Position numbers and translations under genes: made by a program
Assembly (NCBI GenBank): GCA_016124585.1
Contig: WGNL01000023.1
Span: 186,001-250,000 of the forward strand
Reading direction: 5' to 3'
Length of the DNA: 64,000 nt
DNA from: Bacteroidota bacterium
GTDB taxonomy: Bacteria; Bacteroidota; Bacteroidia; Chitinophagales; Saprospiraceae
Shown here: positions 30,928 through 38,936 of the stretch, piece by piece
Layout: each line of letters opens with the position of its first letter
How positions within the stretch are numbered: position 1 is the stretch's first letter
The notes under the pieces: model-generated
The model's database searches: none
What the model saw: the letters and a program-made list of their open reading frames with translations, nothing else
What the model was told of the DNA's origin: nothing

Positions 30928-32592
30928 TTAGTTTGAACCATCAACCAATCTTTGAATTTGCTCTTTGAACCATGTAGTTTTAGTCAAATCCGACGGGGGT
31001 ATGTTTTGCCTTTGTGGTAGCTGAGTGGCATTGTTTTTCATTGGAAAAACCTTATAAAATGTTTCAAAGTCATCACTGCGAAGGTACTCCCATATTACTG
31101 TAGCGTGTTGTTGGTTATCGCCAGTATTTTTAAACCAGCGCTGCCGCACATCTTTTGCCTTTTCTTGCTCACCATAAAATGGGTATGACATTCTATTGGG
31201 AGCAAGCCCTGTTACCATATTGCCAACTACAGCATTCTTCTCCACTGTTAATTGCGCTTTATAATGCTTAAGGTCAAAAGGCAAATCTTTTTGGGAATAA
31301 TATTCAGCTAAATTATCAGGATGATATAGGTAATTTTCAATACTATAATAGCGCAATATTTTTAAATTAGGATAGGTCGTTTCAATATCCACCACCTCTT
31401 CATCAGTTAGAAAATCTCTATCCACAATGCCTTTAAATTCGGAGGCCCTGGCTTTATGATAAACAGCCGCCTTATTGTTTTCTGGTACAAATATGGTGTT
31501 TGACAATGCAACGTTATTGTAATATTGATCGTCTTTGTTCTCCACAAAAATGATATTCATGCCCTGAAACAAACGGGCCAGCATATCCTTGCCTACGGCG
31601 ATTTCATACACTTCCATCCGGTCTTTTGGTTCTGGAACGATGACTTGTGGTATATCAAAATTCAGGTCATCAAAATCAAGGATAACGGCATAGTCTGACT
31701 GGCGTGCATAGTCAATAAAACCAAGGGAATGTGAGGCCGTCCAAAGCTGTGCATCGTCGGGCACCCAGTTTTCAGTTATTTCTTTGAGCAGGTTAAACTG
31801 CAAAGCAGTGTTCAGATGGGCATCCATTTCGTCAATGAAATAGATACTATCCTTGATTTGCTCCTTTCTAACGAGGAAATTTAATAAGATGATGACGACC
31901 TGTTTCTCGCCGTGACTGAGCAGGTCATAATTAATATGTGAACCGCCTTTTTTGAAAATGAGCTTGATGGGTTGGCCGGGCAGGGCATCCTCGAATTGCA
32001 CCAATTGCAGGGCGGTTTCTTCCGATTGAGGGAAGATATTTTTCAATGCAGTGTTAAATGGTACGATATGCTCTTGGAATATCTTTACGGTATCGGCACT
32101 TTGCCCTTTAAATGCTGGTTCACGGAGGGCTTTGTTTATGTCGAAGGTGTATTTAATTACATCAGCGTTGAAACGGGTATCGTAGTCAATATAGGATTTT
32201 GGAGCATCAATATCTTCCTTAATAGTAGATTCATTATAACTGATTTCTTGAATTTTTGGAACAATACGCAGGCTACTCCTTCCTATAAAGGCGCTATGTC
32301 CCATATCGAATGTTCCTCCATCATTATTAAAACGCCTTGCGAATCTACCTTCATCACAAAGTATTTCAAATTCAACCCGAGCATTTTTATTCTTAGAATA
32401 ATAATTATTAGGCTCCGTTGTTCTATTATGTCCGTATTGCTTATTGATATAGTCAAAAGCATCAAACACACTCGTCTTCCCACTCCCATTCGCCCCAATC
32501 AACAACACCAGCTTGGCAGAGACGGGAATACCATCCAACGTCAAATCAGTAAACCGTTTGAAATTTTTTAGCTGCAATTTTTGAATCCTCAT
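30928..32592 (-). CDS. AAA ATPase-TOPRIM (DUF4435-like) fusion, PARIS-like
   Basis: A 554-residue protein. The N-terminus MRIQKLQLKNFKRFTDLTL with Walker A GANGSGKT (33-40) is an ABC/SMC-type AAA_15 ATPase; signature LSHGEKQ and Walker B IYFIDEMDAHLN follow. From about residue 345 MNIIFVENKDDQYYNN, GIVDRDFLTDEEVVDIETTY and ILRYYSIENYLYHPDNLAEY read as a DUF4435 TOPRIM domain with the acidic E and D-x-D residues. PARIS anti-phage systems pair AriA (AAA_15) with AriB (DUF4435), and fused forms are known, so a single-gene PARIS-like system is the best guess. OLD-family nucleases are the alternative. The gene sits between SNF2 and an orphan SNF2 end. Confidence 0.85.
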   Translation of the reverse strand: MRIQKLQLKNFKRFTDLTLDGIPVSAKLVLLIGANGSGKTSVFDAFDYINKQYGHNRTTEPNNYYSKNKNARVEFEILCDEGRFARRFNNDGGTFDMGHSAFIGRSSLRIVPKIQEISYNESTIKEDIDAPKSYIDYDTRFNADVIKYTFDINKALREPAFKGQSADTVKIFQEHIVPFNTALKNIFPQSEETALQLVQFEDALPGQPIKLIFKKGGSHINYDLLSHGEKQVVIILLNFLVRKEQIKDSIYFIDEMDAHLNTALQFNLLKEITENWVPDDAQLWTASHSLGFIDYARQSDYAVILDFDDLNFDIPQVIVPEPKDRMEVYEIAVGKDMLARLFQGMNIIFVENKDDQYYNNVALSNTIFVPENNKAAVYHKARASEFKGIVDRDFLTDEEVVDIETTYPNLKILRYYSIENYLYHPDNLAEYYSQKDLPFDLKHYKAQLTVEKNAVVGNMVTGLAPNRMSYPFYGEQEKAKDVRQRWFKNTGDNQQHATVIWEYLRSDDFETFYKVFPMKNNATQLPQRQNIPPSDLTKTTWFKEQIQRLVDGSN

Positions 32593-32661
32593 AATGGACT
32601 TCTTTTGAATTTCTGCAAAACAAACGAAAAGGCAAATATCGCTTAATTCCTAAACAATCCC

Positions 32662-35616
32662 CTACCCCAACAACTCCGTCAACTCCTCCCTAGAAAACGC
32701 CATCCCGTCCCCGCTGGCCAGTATCTCCCCCGCCAGCGCAGCCTTCTTCTCCTGCATTTTCAAAATCTTCTCCTCGATGGTATCCTTCGCAATAAACTTC
32801 ACCGCCACCACCTTCTCCGTCTGTCCAATGCGGTGCGCCCTAGCAATGGCCTGGTCTTCCACGAAGGGGTTCCACCACGGGTCAAGGACGAAGACATAGT
32901 CCGCAGCCGTGAGGTTCAGCCCCACCCCACCCGCCTTGGTGGTGATGAGAAAGGCCTGCACGGTGGGGTCGGTCGTGAAGCGGTCAACCGCTTGCTTTCT
33001 GAAAGTCTGCGGACTCTCCCCTGTGAGCCATGCGTACGGGTAGCCTTCCTTTTCAAAATGCTCCCGAAACAGCCGCAAGTATTTTTCGAACGAACTGAAA
33101 AACAGCACTTTATGCCCCGCCCGCCGGATGGTGTCATAGTATTCGAGGATGTCGTTGAATTTGCCGGAATCAGAGTTCGACAGTTCGACAGTTGAGGCCA
33201 TGGAAGCAGCCCCAGACTGCACACTGCCAACTGTCGAACTGCCAACTAAAGCGGGATGATTTGCCAATTGCCGAAGCCGCATCAGCGCAGCCAGCACGGC
33301 AATCCGGTTTTGCGGCTCGGCGGGGTCGAGCTTCAGGATTTGGTTTCGCACGGCGCTCTTCTCCTTTTCATAGAGTTTGCGCTGCTCATCAGTCATTTCG
33401 GTATAAAAAACCAGTTCAGTCAGCGGCGGCAGGTCTGGGGCGACTTCCTCTTTGGTTCTTCGCAACAAGTACGGCTGTACGAGCCGCCGCAGTTCGGCCT
33501 TTTTCACCTCGTCCTGCCGTTTTTCGATGGGGGCGATGAAATGCTTTTTGAAATAGCCAAAGCTGCCCAACATGCTCGGGTTCAGGAACTGCATCTGCGC
33601 CCAAAGGTCACTTAGCGAGTTCTCGATGGGCGTGCCGCTGAGGCTGATTTTGTGCTTCGCAACGAGTTCGCCCACTGCCTTAAACACGGCGCTTTCGGGG
33701 TTCTTGATGTACTGGCTTTCATCCAAAACGACGTACTCCCATTCGATTTTGCGGAGCAAATCCATGTCCAGTCGGGCGGTCTGGTAGGTCGTCAGCACGA
33801 GGTCGTAGCGGGCGAGGATGCGGGCATCTTTCGTGCGCCCCGACCCGATATGCTTACAAATGCTGATGCCTGGGGCAAACTTTTTCACCTCCCGCTCCCA
33901 GTTGAAGACGAGAGAAGAGGGCAACACGATTAGGCATTGTAGTGGTACAAATTCTTCTGCTTCATCGAAAAGCGTCGTTGTGGTTGGCTTCGCAATGGAT
34001 GGTTTTCGGTGTTCCTTCGCATGGAGCAAAACAGCCAGCGTTTGAAGCGTTTTCCCCAGTCCCATGTCATCGGCGAGGCAGGCACCTAGATTTTCTTGGT
34101 AGTGATTGGCGAGCCAAGTTGCACCTTCCAACTGGTAAGGACGGAGATCGGCTTTGAGCAGACTTGGCACTTCAAAAGCAGGCTGCTCTTCAATTTCCAA
34201 TTTTTCAATTTCCCAATTTCCCATCCCCTCCAAGAGCGGACGTTGCGATTTCGCCAAACGCAGTTTATCGCCATCCAATTGGCCGAGGTGGGCCAGTCCG
34301 TGAAACCTCGTCATCCACTCTTGCGGGATGATAAAAAACGAGCCATCTGGCAGCTCAAACCACGGATTCTCGGTGCGAATGTGGTTTATTAGCCTCGCAA
34401 ACGGGAACTCGTACTCCCCCACCCTCACCGTGATGCGCAGATCGAACCAGTCGTTTTCCTGCACCACTTCCTGTGTCCATTCCGCCGGGGCAAGGCTGAT
34501 TTTTTTATCTTCGAAAACAGGTGCATCCAGCGTGAAACCAGCTTCATTTAAAGCAGCGCTATTACCTCGCAACCATTCAATCATTTCGGTAAAATGATTC
34601 GTGCTTTCGTTATTTCTTCTTTGCCAAAGACTGCCCTCCGTTAGTTCCAAATCAAATTTGGCGAGCTTGTCGAGGTAAGCCTGCTCCGCATCCGGCTGCC
34701 TTTTCACCTGCATCACCCGGATTTCGCCTGCTTCGTCAAAGTGCAGCGCCGTACGCATTTGCCTTGGGTCGTTTTGGGAAAATTGGGTGCCGAGGTAGCG
34801 GAACTGCACGGCTAGCAACCACTCTTCCTTGAATAGGTGCTTCGTCAAACTCAGGTCGCAACCCTCTATTTTTCGGGTGCTGGTGATTTCAAAACCCTCT
34901 GCTTCTATCTCCGCCCGTTCCGCCGCTTTCAGGATGAATTTTTGGAAATACTCCTTCACCATGTGGTTCGGCACAGGCTGTTCATCTTTTTGAAAAAAGG
35001 GCTTGAGCATGTTCCCGTTCAGGCCGGGCAGGAGGTAGAGCATATCCCCGACGAGTATCCAGCCGGGGTGGTTCGTGAGCACGATGGGCTGCTTCCAGCG
35101 GATGAGCCAGCGCTCTTCCCCGGTTGTGAAATTGAGGCGGTAAATGATTTTGTCCTTCGTTTTCCGGAAAATCAGGTGCGGGATGATTTCAGCATCGGGG
35201 TAACGCACAAGCACGTCCTTCATCATCACTTTCTTGGCCGCCATGAAGGTGAGCGGCAGTCGGTGCTCCACCATTTTACGAAGAAAAATATCCATTTGAC
35301 GGTGGACGAAGCGCTCCGCCAAGGGTTTGATGTCAGCGTTTTGCAACAGCTCGTCGAGAGGCTTCGACTTTCCTTTCGGTGGGTTGAACTTAGCTTCCAG
35401 CGCCCGTTCCGTCAGGCTTTCGATGAGGTCGAAGAGTTGCGACAGTAGTGGCGTCAGTTCAATCCCGTAGCTGCCGATGGTGATGGGGGAAGCCGTCTGT
35501 AGCAGGAAATTCAGCGTGCCGTCAGCGTCCGTGCCGACGATATTCGCCCCGGGGAGGTACCAGCCGCCGGGCAGGTAGCGGCGCAGGTCGAAGACGACGG
35601 TGGCGGGTTTGGACAT
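32662..35616 (-). CDS. SNF2-family DEAD/DEAH-box helicase
   Basis: A 984-residue bacterial SWI/SNF2-type DNA translocase. The N-terminal ~480 residues are the accessory region usual in this group. The ATPase core has DDMGLGKT (Walker A, about residue 517), DESQYIKN (motif II, about 630), SLSGTPIENSLSDLWAQM, and in the second lobe KVLFFSSFEKYLRLFREHFE, TTKAGGVGLNLTAADYV, WWNPFVEDQAIARAHRIGQ (motif VI). It ends AFSREELTELLG. Length is normal and all motifs are present, so it looks functional. The last ~22 codons occur twice more downstream as orphan copies, marking its 3' end as an insertion site. Confidence 0.93.
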   Translation of the reverse strand: MSKPATVVFDLRRYLPGGWYLPGANIVGTDADGTLNFLLQTASPITIGSYGIELTPLLSQLFDLIESLTERALEAKFNPPKGKSKPLDELLQNADIKPLAERFVHRQMDIFLRKMVEHRLPLTFMAAKKVMMKDVLVRYPDAEIIPHLIFRKTKDKIIYRLNFTTGEERWLIRWKQPIVLTNHPGWILVGDMLYLLPGLNGNMLKPFFQKDEQPVPNHMVKEYFQKFILKAAERAEIEAEGFEITSTRKIEGCDLSLTKHLFKEEWLLAVQFRYLGTQFSQNDPRQMRTALHFDEAGEIRVMQVKRQPDAEQAYLDKLAKFDLELTEGSLWQRRNNESTNHFTEMIEWLRGNSAALNEAGFTLDAPVFEDKKISLAPAEWTQEVVQENDWFDLRITVRVGEYEFPFARLINHIRTENPWFELPDGSFFIIPQEWMTRFHGLAHLGQLDGDKLRLAKSQRPLLEGMGNWEIEKLEIEEQPAFEVPSLLKADLRPYQLEGATWLANHYQENLGACLADDMGLGKTLQTLAVLLHAKEHRKPSIAKPTTTTLFDEAEEFVPLQCLIVLPSSLVFNWEREVKKFAPGISICKHIGSGRTKDARILARYDLVLTTYQTARLDMDLLRKIEWEYVVLDESQYIKNPESAVFKAVGELVAKHKISLSGTPIENSLSDLWAQMQFLNPSMLGSFGYFKKHFIAPIEKRQDEVKKAELRRLVQPYLLRRTKEEVAPDLPPLTELVFYTEMTDEQRKLYEKEKSAVRNQILKLDPAEPQNRIAVLAALMRLRQLANHPALVGSSTVGSVQSGAASMASTVELSNSDSGKFNDILEYYDTIRRAGHKVLFFSSFEKYLRLFREHFEKEGYPYAWLTGESPQTFRKQAVDRFTTDPTVQAFLITTKAGGVGLNLTAADYVFVLDPWWNPFVEDQAIARAHRIGQTEKVVAVKFIAKDTIEEKILKMQEKKAALAGEILASGDGMAFSREELTELLG

Positions 35617-35646
35617 GGATTTTTCGGGCGAAGGTAGGATTTATAC

Positions 35647-35750
35647 CATAGGGCTTCGCCCTATGTTGAGAAATTCCGCCCTTTCAGGGCTATTTGTCTA
35701 AGCAAAGCCCTGAAAGGGCGACATAACCCAATATAGGGCAACGCCCTATG
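35647..35750. repeat. Nested palindromic cluster
   Basis: CATAGGGC-TTC-GCCCTATG at 35647-35665, perfect 15-nt arms (CGCCCTTTCAGGGCT and complement) at 35677-35691/35706-35720, and ATAGGGC-AAC-GCCCTAT at 35733-35749. The outer two hairpins can also pair with each other, giving a cloverleaf-like RNA or DNA fold. Confidence 0.8.
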
Positions 35751-35869
35751 AAAAAAATGCCCAGCAGTTATCACTGCCAGGCACCACACGTTTGAATACT
35801 CGATTTGGGTTGGATTTATAGCTGCGAACAACTCGATGCGCTCCGCTCAAAACTCGCAGCCATTTACCC

Positions 35870-37819
35870 TCAATACCTCACGCCTTTCTCTTCCAAACGC
35901 GTTATCTTGATTTCTGTCCGACGATTTTCCTCGTGCGTGGCATCGTCGCATTCCACGCCGTTTCCGCACTCGTTCAGGAGTTTTGTTTCACCGTAGCCCT
36001 TCGCTGTCAGGCGTTTGCGGCTGATACCTTTTGATACAATGTATTTCACGGCGGCATCGGCCCGCTCTTGCGACAGCCGCTCGTTGTAGCTGTCCGAGCC
36101 ACGGGCGTCGGTGTGCGACCCCAGCTCTATTTCGAGGCTTGGGTATTTTTTCATCAATTCTACCACATGGTCGAGGTCCACGGCGGCATCTGGGCGGATA
36201 TTGAACTTGTCGTAATCGTAGTGGATATTCTCCAATTTGATGACCGTCCCGACTTCCAGTTCCGGCGTCTCCAACGGAGCGGGTTCTGGAGCGAGGTACA
36301 AGTTCTGGGTCGTCTCCCCATCACTGCAATTTATCTCGCCCATTTTCCACAGGTTTTCGTGCTTCGCAAAACCGGATTTTTGCGCCAGCACCTCGTAATC
36401 ACAGCGGCAATCCAACTGGAAATTGAACTTGCCATTGGCGTCCGTATTGAACTCCTGCACTTGGTTCGTGCATTTGTTCAACACCTTCACCGTCGAGCCG
36501 GGAAGCGCTGCGTCGGTCATCCGGTTGCGCACCACGCCCGTGAAATTCGTGGATTTCGGTGCATCAATCGGCACGAGATATTCCGGCCCGGCCAGCATCT
36601 CCGTGGACGTCACCAACAACCGCACCGACTGGTAGCCCGGCTTGCTCACTTCCACGTAGTAGTTTTCACCACGCACCACGGGCACTTTCACCTCGCAACT
36701 CACGTTTGGCGTAGGTTCCTTCATCGTGAAACGCTCGGTGTACAGCACAACGTAGTTTTGCGCCGACTGGTAGTTGTTGTCAACAGCGCCCCAAGTCGCC
36801 CCATCCGCTTGCCGGATTTTCAAATCTGCATCTGAAATCCGAGCACCCGTGGCTTTGTCCACCACACAAATGCTCGCAATCTGAGGCCGAACGCCGTTGA
36901 AATCCCAGCGGTAAATATCGTCCTGTCCCTTGCCGCCGGGGCGGTTCGAGGTAAGGTAGCCCTTGAACTCGTTTTTATCCGAAGTAAAAGCAAAATCATC
37001 GCTGCTGGAATTGATCGGCTCCGGCAAACGCAGCGGCTGGCTGGCTTCCATGCCCGTCATCAGCACGGAAAAAATATCCAGACCGCCCATGCCCGGCCTA
37101 CCATCAGAAGAAAAATAGAGGTAGTTCGTGGCCGTTACGAAGGGGAAAATCTCATCGCCCATCGAGTTGACATTTGGGCCGAGATTGATGGGCTGGCCCC
37201 AGTTTTCACCGTCTTTTTTTGAAACATAAATATCCATGCCGCCATAGCCGCCGGGGCGGTTGGAGCTGAAAAACAGCAGGCTGCCGTCAGCAGACAGTGC
37301 CGGGTGGCAACTGGAGTAGTTGTCGTCATTGAAGGACAATTCCTTCACATCCACCCAAGCGCCTTTTGAAGAAGTGGCCGAGTAGATTTTCATGTCAATC
37401 AGGCCATTGGCCGTCTTCCCTTTTTTGTTGTTTTTGGAAAAAAGCATCGTTTGGCCGTCCGGCGTGAAAGTCGGTGCCCCATCGTGGTATTTACCATTGA
37501 TGTCTCCCCTCACCATGTCCGGATAGAAGAAGCGGCTTTCGACATCTTCTTTCGCAAAATATAGATCAGAATAGCTACCCGACACGAGGTCTTGGTCGCA
37601 AACGAAGATGCCTTTGCCGCCCCTCGCCGAAGTGAACATCACGCCTGCCTTGTAAGGTACGGCGCAGTAATCAAGGTAGGGCGTATTGAGGTCTTCGGCA
37701 TTGGTCACCATGTAGCTGCCACTTGGCGGTGCTTGAAAACTGACATTCATTGCCTGCTGTGCCCCCACCCCACAGGCAGGAAGCAAGAGCGAAAAAAGGA
37801 TTTTAGCTGATATTCTCAT
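35870..37819 (-). CDS. OmpA-family protein with PD40 propeller (T9SS-linked)
   Basis: A 649-residue exported protein (signal MRISAKILFSLLLPACGVGA). Residues ~60-310 carry WD40-like PD40 blades (GAPTFTPDGQTMLFSKNN, SCHPALSADGSLLFFSSNRP, FPFVTATNYLYFSSDG). A CNA-B/carboxypeptidase-regulatory-like domain follows (NFTGVVRNRMTDAALPGSTV, FNTDANGKFNFQLDCRCDYE). The last ~110 residues are OmpA-like (IHYDYDKFNIRPDAAVDLDH, ELGSHTDARGSDSYNERLSQ, AKGYGETKLLNEC), which bind peptidoglycan. This order resembles PorE/SprE-neighbourhood T9SS accessory proteins. It is last in a probable operon with the SprF-like protein and the giant adhesin. Confidence 0.88.
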   Translation of the reverse strand: MRISAKILFSLLLPACGVGAQQAMNVSFQAPPSGSYMVTNAEDLNTPYLDYCAVPYKAGVMFTSARGGKGIFVCDQDLVSGSYSDLYFAKEDVESRFFYPDMVRGDINGKYHDGAPTFTPDGQTMLFSKNNKKGKTANGLIDMKIYSATSSKGAWVDVKELSFNDDNYSSCHPALSADGSLLFFSSNRPGGYGGMDIYVSKKDGENWGQPINLGPNVNSMGDEIFPFVTATNYLYFSSDGRPGMGGLDIFSVLMTGMEASQPLRLPEPINSSSDDFAFTSDKNEFKGYLTSNRPGGKGQDDIYRWDFNGVRPQIASICVVDKATGARISDADLKIRQADGATWGAVDNNYQSAQNYVVLYTERFTMKEPTPNVSCEVKVPVVRGENYYVEVSKPGYQSVRLLVTSTEMLAGPEYLVPIDAPKSTNFTGVVRNRMTDAALPGSTVKVLNKCTNQVQEFNTDANGKFNFQLDCRCDYEVLAQKSGFAKHENLWKMGEINCSDGETTQNLYLAPEPAPLETPELEVGTVIKLENIHYDYDKFNIRPDAAVDLDHVVELMKKYPSLEIELGSHTDARGSDSYNERLSQERADAAVKYIVSKGISRKRLTAKGYGETKLLNECGNGVECDDATHEENRRTEIKITRLEEKGVRY

Positions 37820-37921
37820 TGTATGGATTGTTGAATTGTTGGATTGCTGAATTGTTATATTGTGTTCATGTTATATCGTCATGAATAACAATTAAACAAT
37901 ATAACAATCAAGCAATTCTAG
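37820..37921. repeat. AT-rich inverted repeats between operon genes
   Basis: Repeats of GAATTGTTATATTGT and near complements (AACAATATAACAAT) can form long A/U-rich hairpins between the SprF-like and OmpA genes. Confidence 0.6.
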
Positions 37922-38833
37922 TCAGAAAAACCGCAAGTGACTCACGTCGCAAGACTTGCACTTAAAAGTGTAGCCCAGCATCACCTCCCAGCTCCCGTTG
38001 GTCACTTTGTTCAGTTCGGATTGGGTGAAATCCAGCCCAACGCCGAGGCGCATGCCGTTGCTGAACTCCATTCCTGCTAGTGCATCGAAGGAATCGGCCA
38101 GGCGGTAGGTACCACCAATCCAGAAAGTTTTCATCAATACTAAATTGGCGTTCAAGTCCACATCAAGCGGTGCGGCGGGATTGTAGCTCACGAGGATGGA
38201 TGGAACCAGTTCCACATTCCGGGAAATAGTAGCACTGAAACCTCCCATCACGTAGGCAGTGCGGTTATAGTCCTTCTTACCACTGCGGTCTTGGTATAAA
38301 TTGTTTTTTAACAACCGCGGCACTGACACGCCGAAGTAGTATTTTTTGCCTAAAAAATAAGCGCCCGTTCCGAAGTTTGTTCCGAAATCCATTTCGTCGC
38401 CCTGCGGGATTTCTGGGTCGTCCGGGTCGATGGCCTGTGAATCCGACCACCTGATCCGCAACTGTTCCAACCTGCCCGATACTCCAAGGCTCAAGGTGTT
38501 GTGATCACCCAATTTGATACGGTAGGCATAGCTCAGGTCAACGGCATTGGTGTTCACCTTGCCGATTTCATCGGATGTGATGCCGATGCCCAGGCCGTTG
38601 CGTTTGCCAGCAAACGGGGTGTGGGCATTCACGTAAATGGTGCGGGGCGCCCCCTCAATGCCTGACCATTGGTTCCGGTAAAGTGCCAGTGCATCGAAAG
38701 CACCTTTGGCACCCGTATAGCCGGGGTTGTAGGACAATTTGCTGAAGGTGAAATGCGTGTACTGCACGTCACTCTGTGCCGCCGCTCCCACTGCCAGCAC
38801 ACTGAAAATGAAAAAATGGATTAGCTTTCTCAT
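37922..38833 (-). CDS. PorP/SprF-family outer-membrane protein
   Basis: A 303-residue beta-barrel-type protein with signal peptide (MRKLIHFFIFSVLAVGAAAQ). The opening QSDVQYTHFTFSKLSYNPGYTGAKGAFDALALYRNQWSGIEGAP is the hallmark of the PorP/SprF family (Y-N-P-G-x-x-G...Y-R-x-Q-W). The remainder has alternating amphipathic strands ending MLGYTFKCK. SprF-type members are needed to secrete or attach particular type B T9SS adhesins. It sits directly downstream of such an adhesin, so partner specificity is likely, as with SprB-SprF in Flavobacterium. Confidence 0.93.
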   Translation of the reverse strand: MRKLIHFFIFSVLAVGAAAQSDVQYTHFTFSKLSYNPGYTGAKGAFDALALYRNQWSGIEGAPRTIYVNAHTPFAGKRNGLGIGITSDEIGKVNTNAVDLSYAYRIKLGDHNTLSLGVSGRLEQLRIRWSDSQAIDPDDPEIPQGDEMDFGTNFGTGAYFLGKKYYFGVSVPRLLKNNLYQDRSGKKDYNRTAYVMGGFSATISRNVELVPSILVSYNPAAPLDVDLNANLVLMKTFWIGGTYRLADSFDALAGMEFSNGMRLGVGLDFTQSELNKVTNGSWEVMLGYTFKCKSCDVSHLRFF

Positions 38834-38936
38834 TGTATTTTTTTTGATTGTTGGATTGTTATATTGCTTTATTGTTGAATTGTTATATTGTTAAGTGTCA
38901 CAAATAACAATTCAACAATATAACAATACAGCAATC
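38834..38936. repeat. AT-rich inverted repeats between operon genes
   Basis: Same repeat family as 37820-37921 (ATTGTTGAATTGTTATATTG and its complement). Two such spacers in one operon suggest RNA processing or tuning of downstream expression. Confidence 0.6.
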
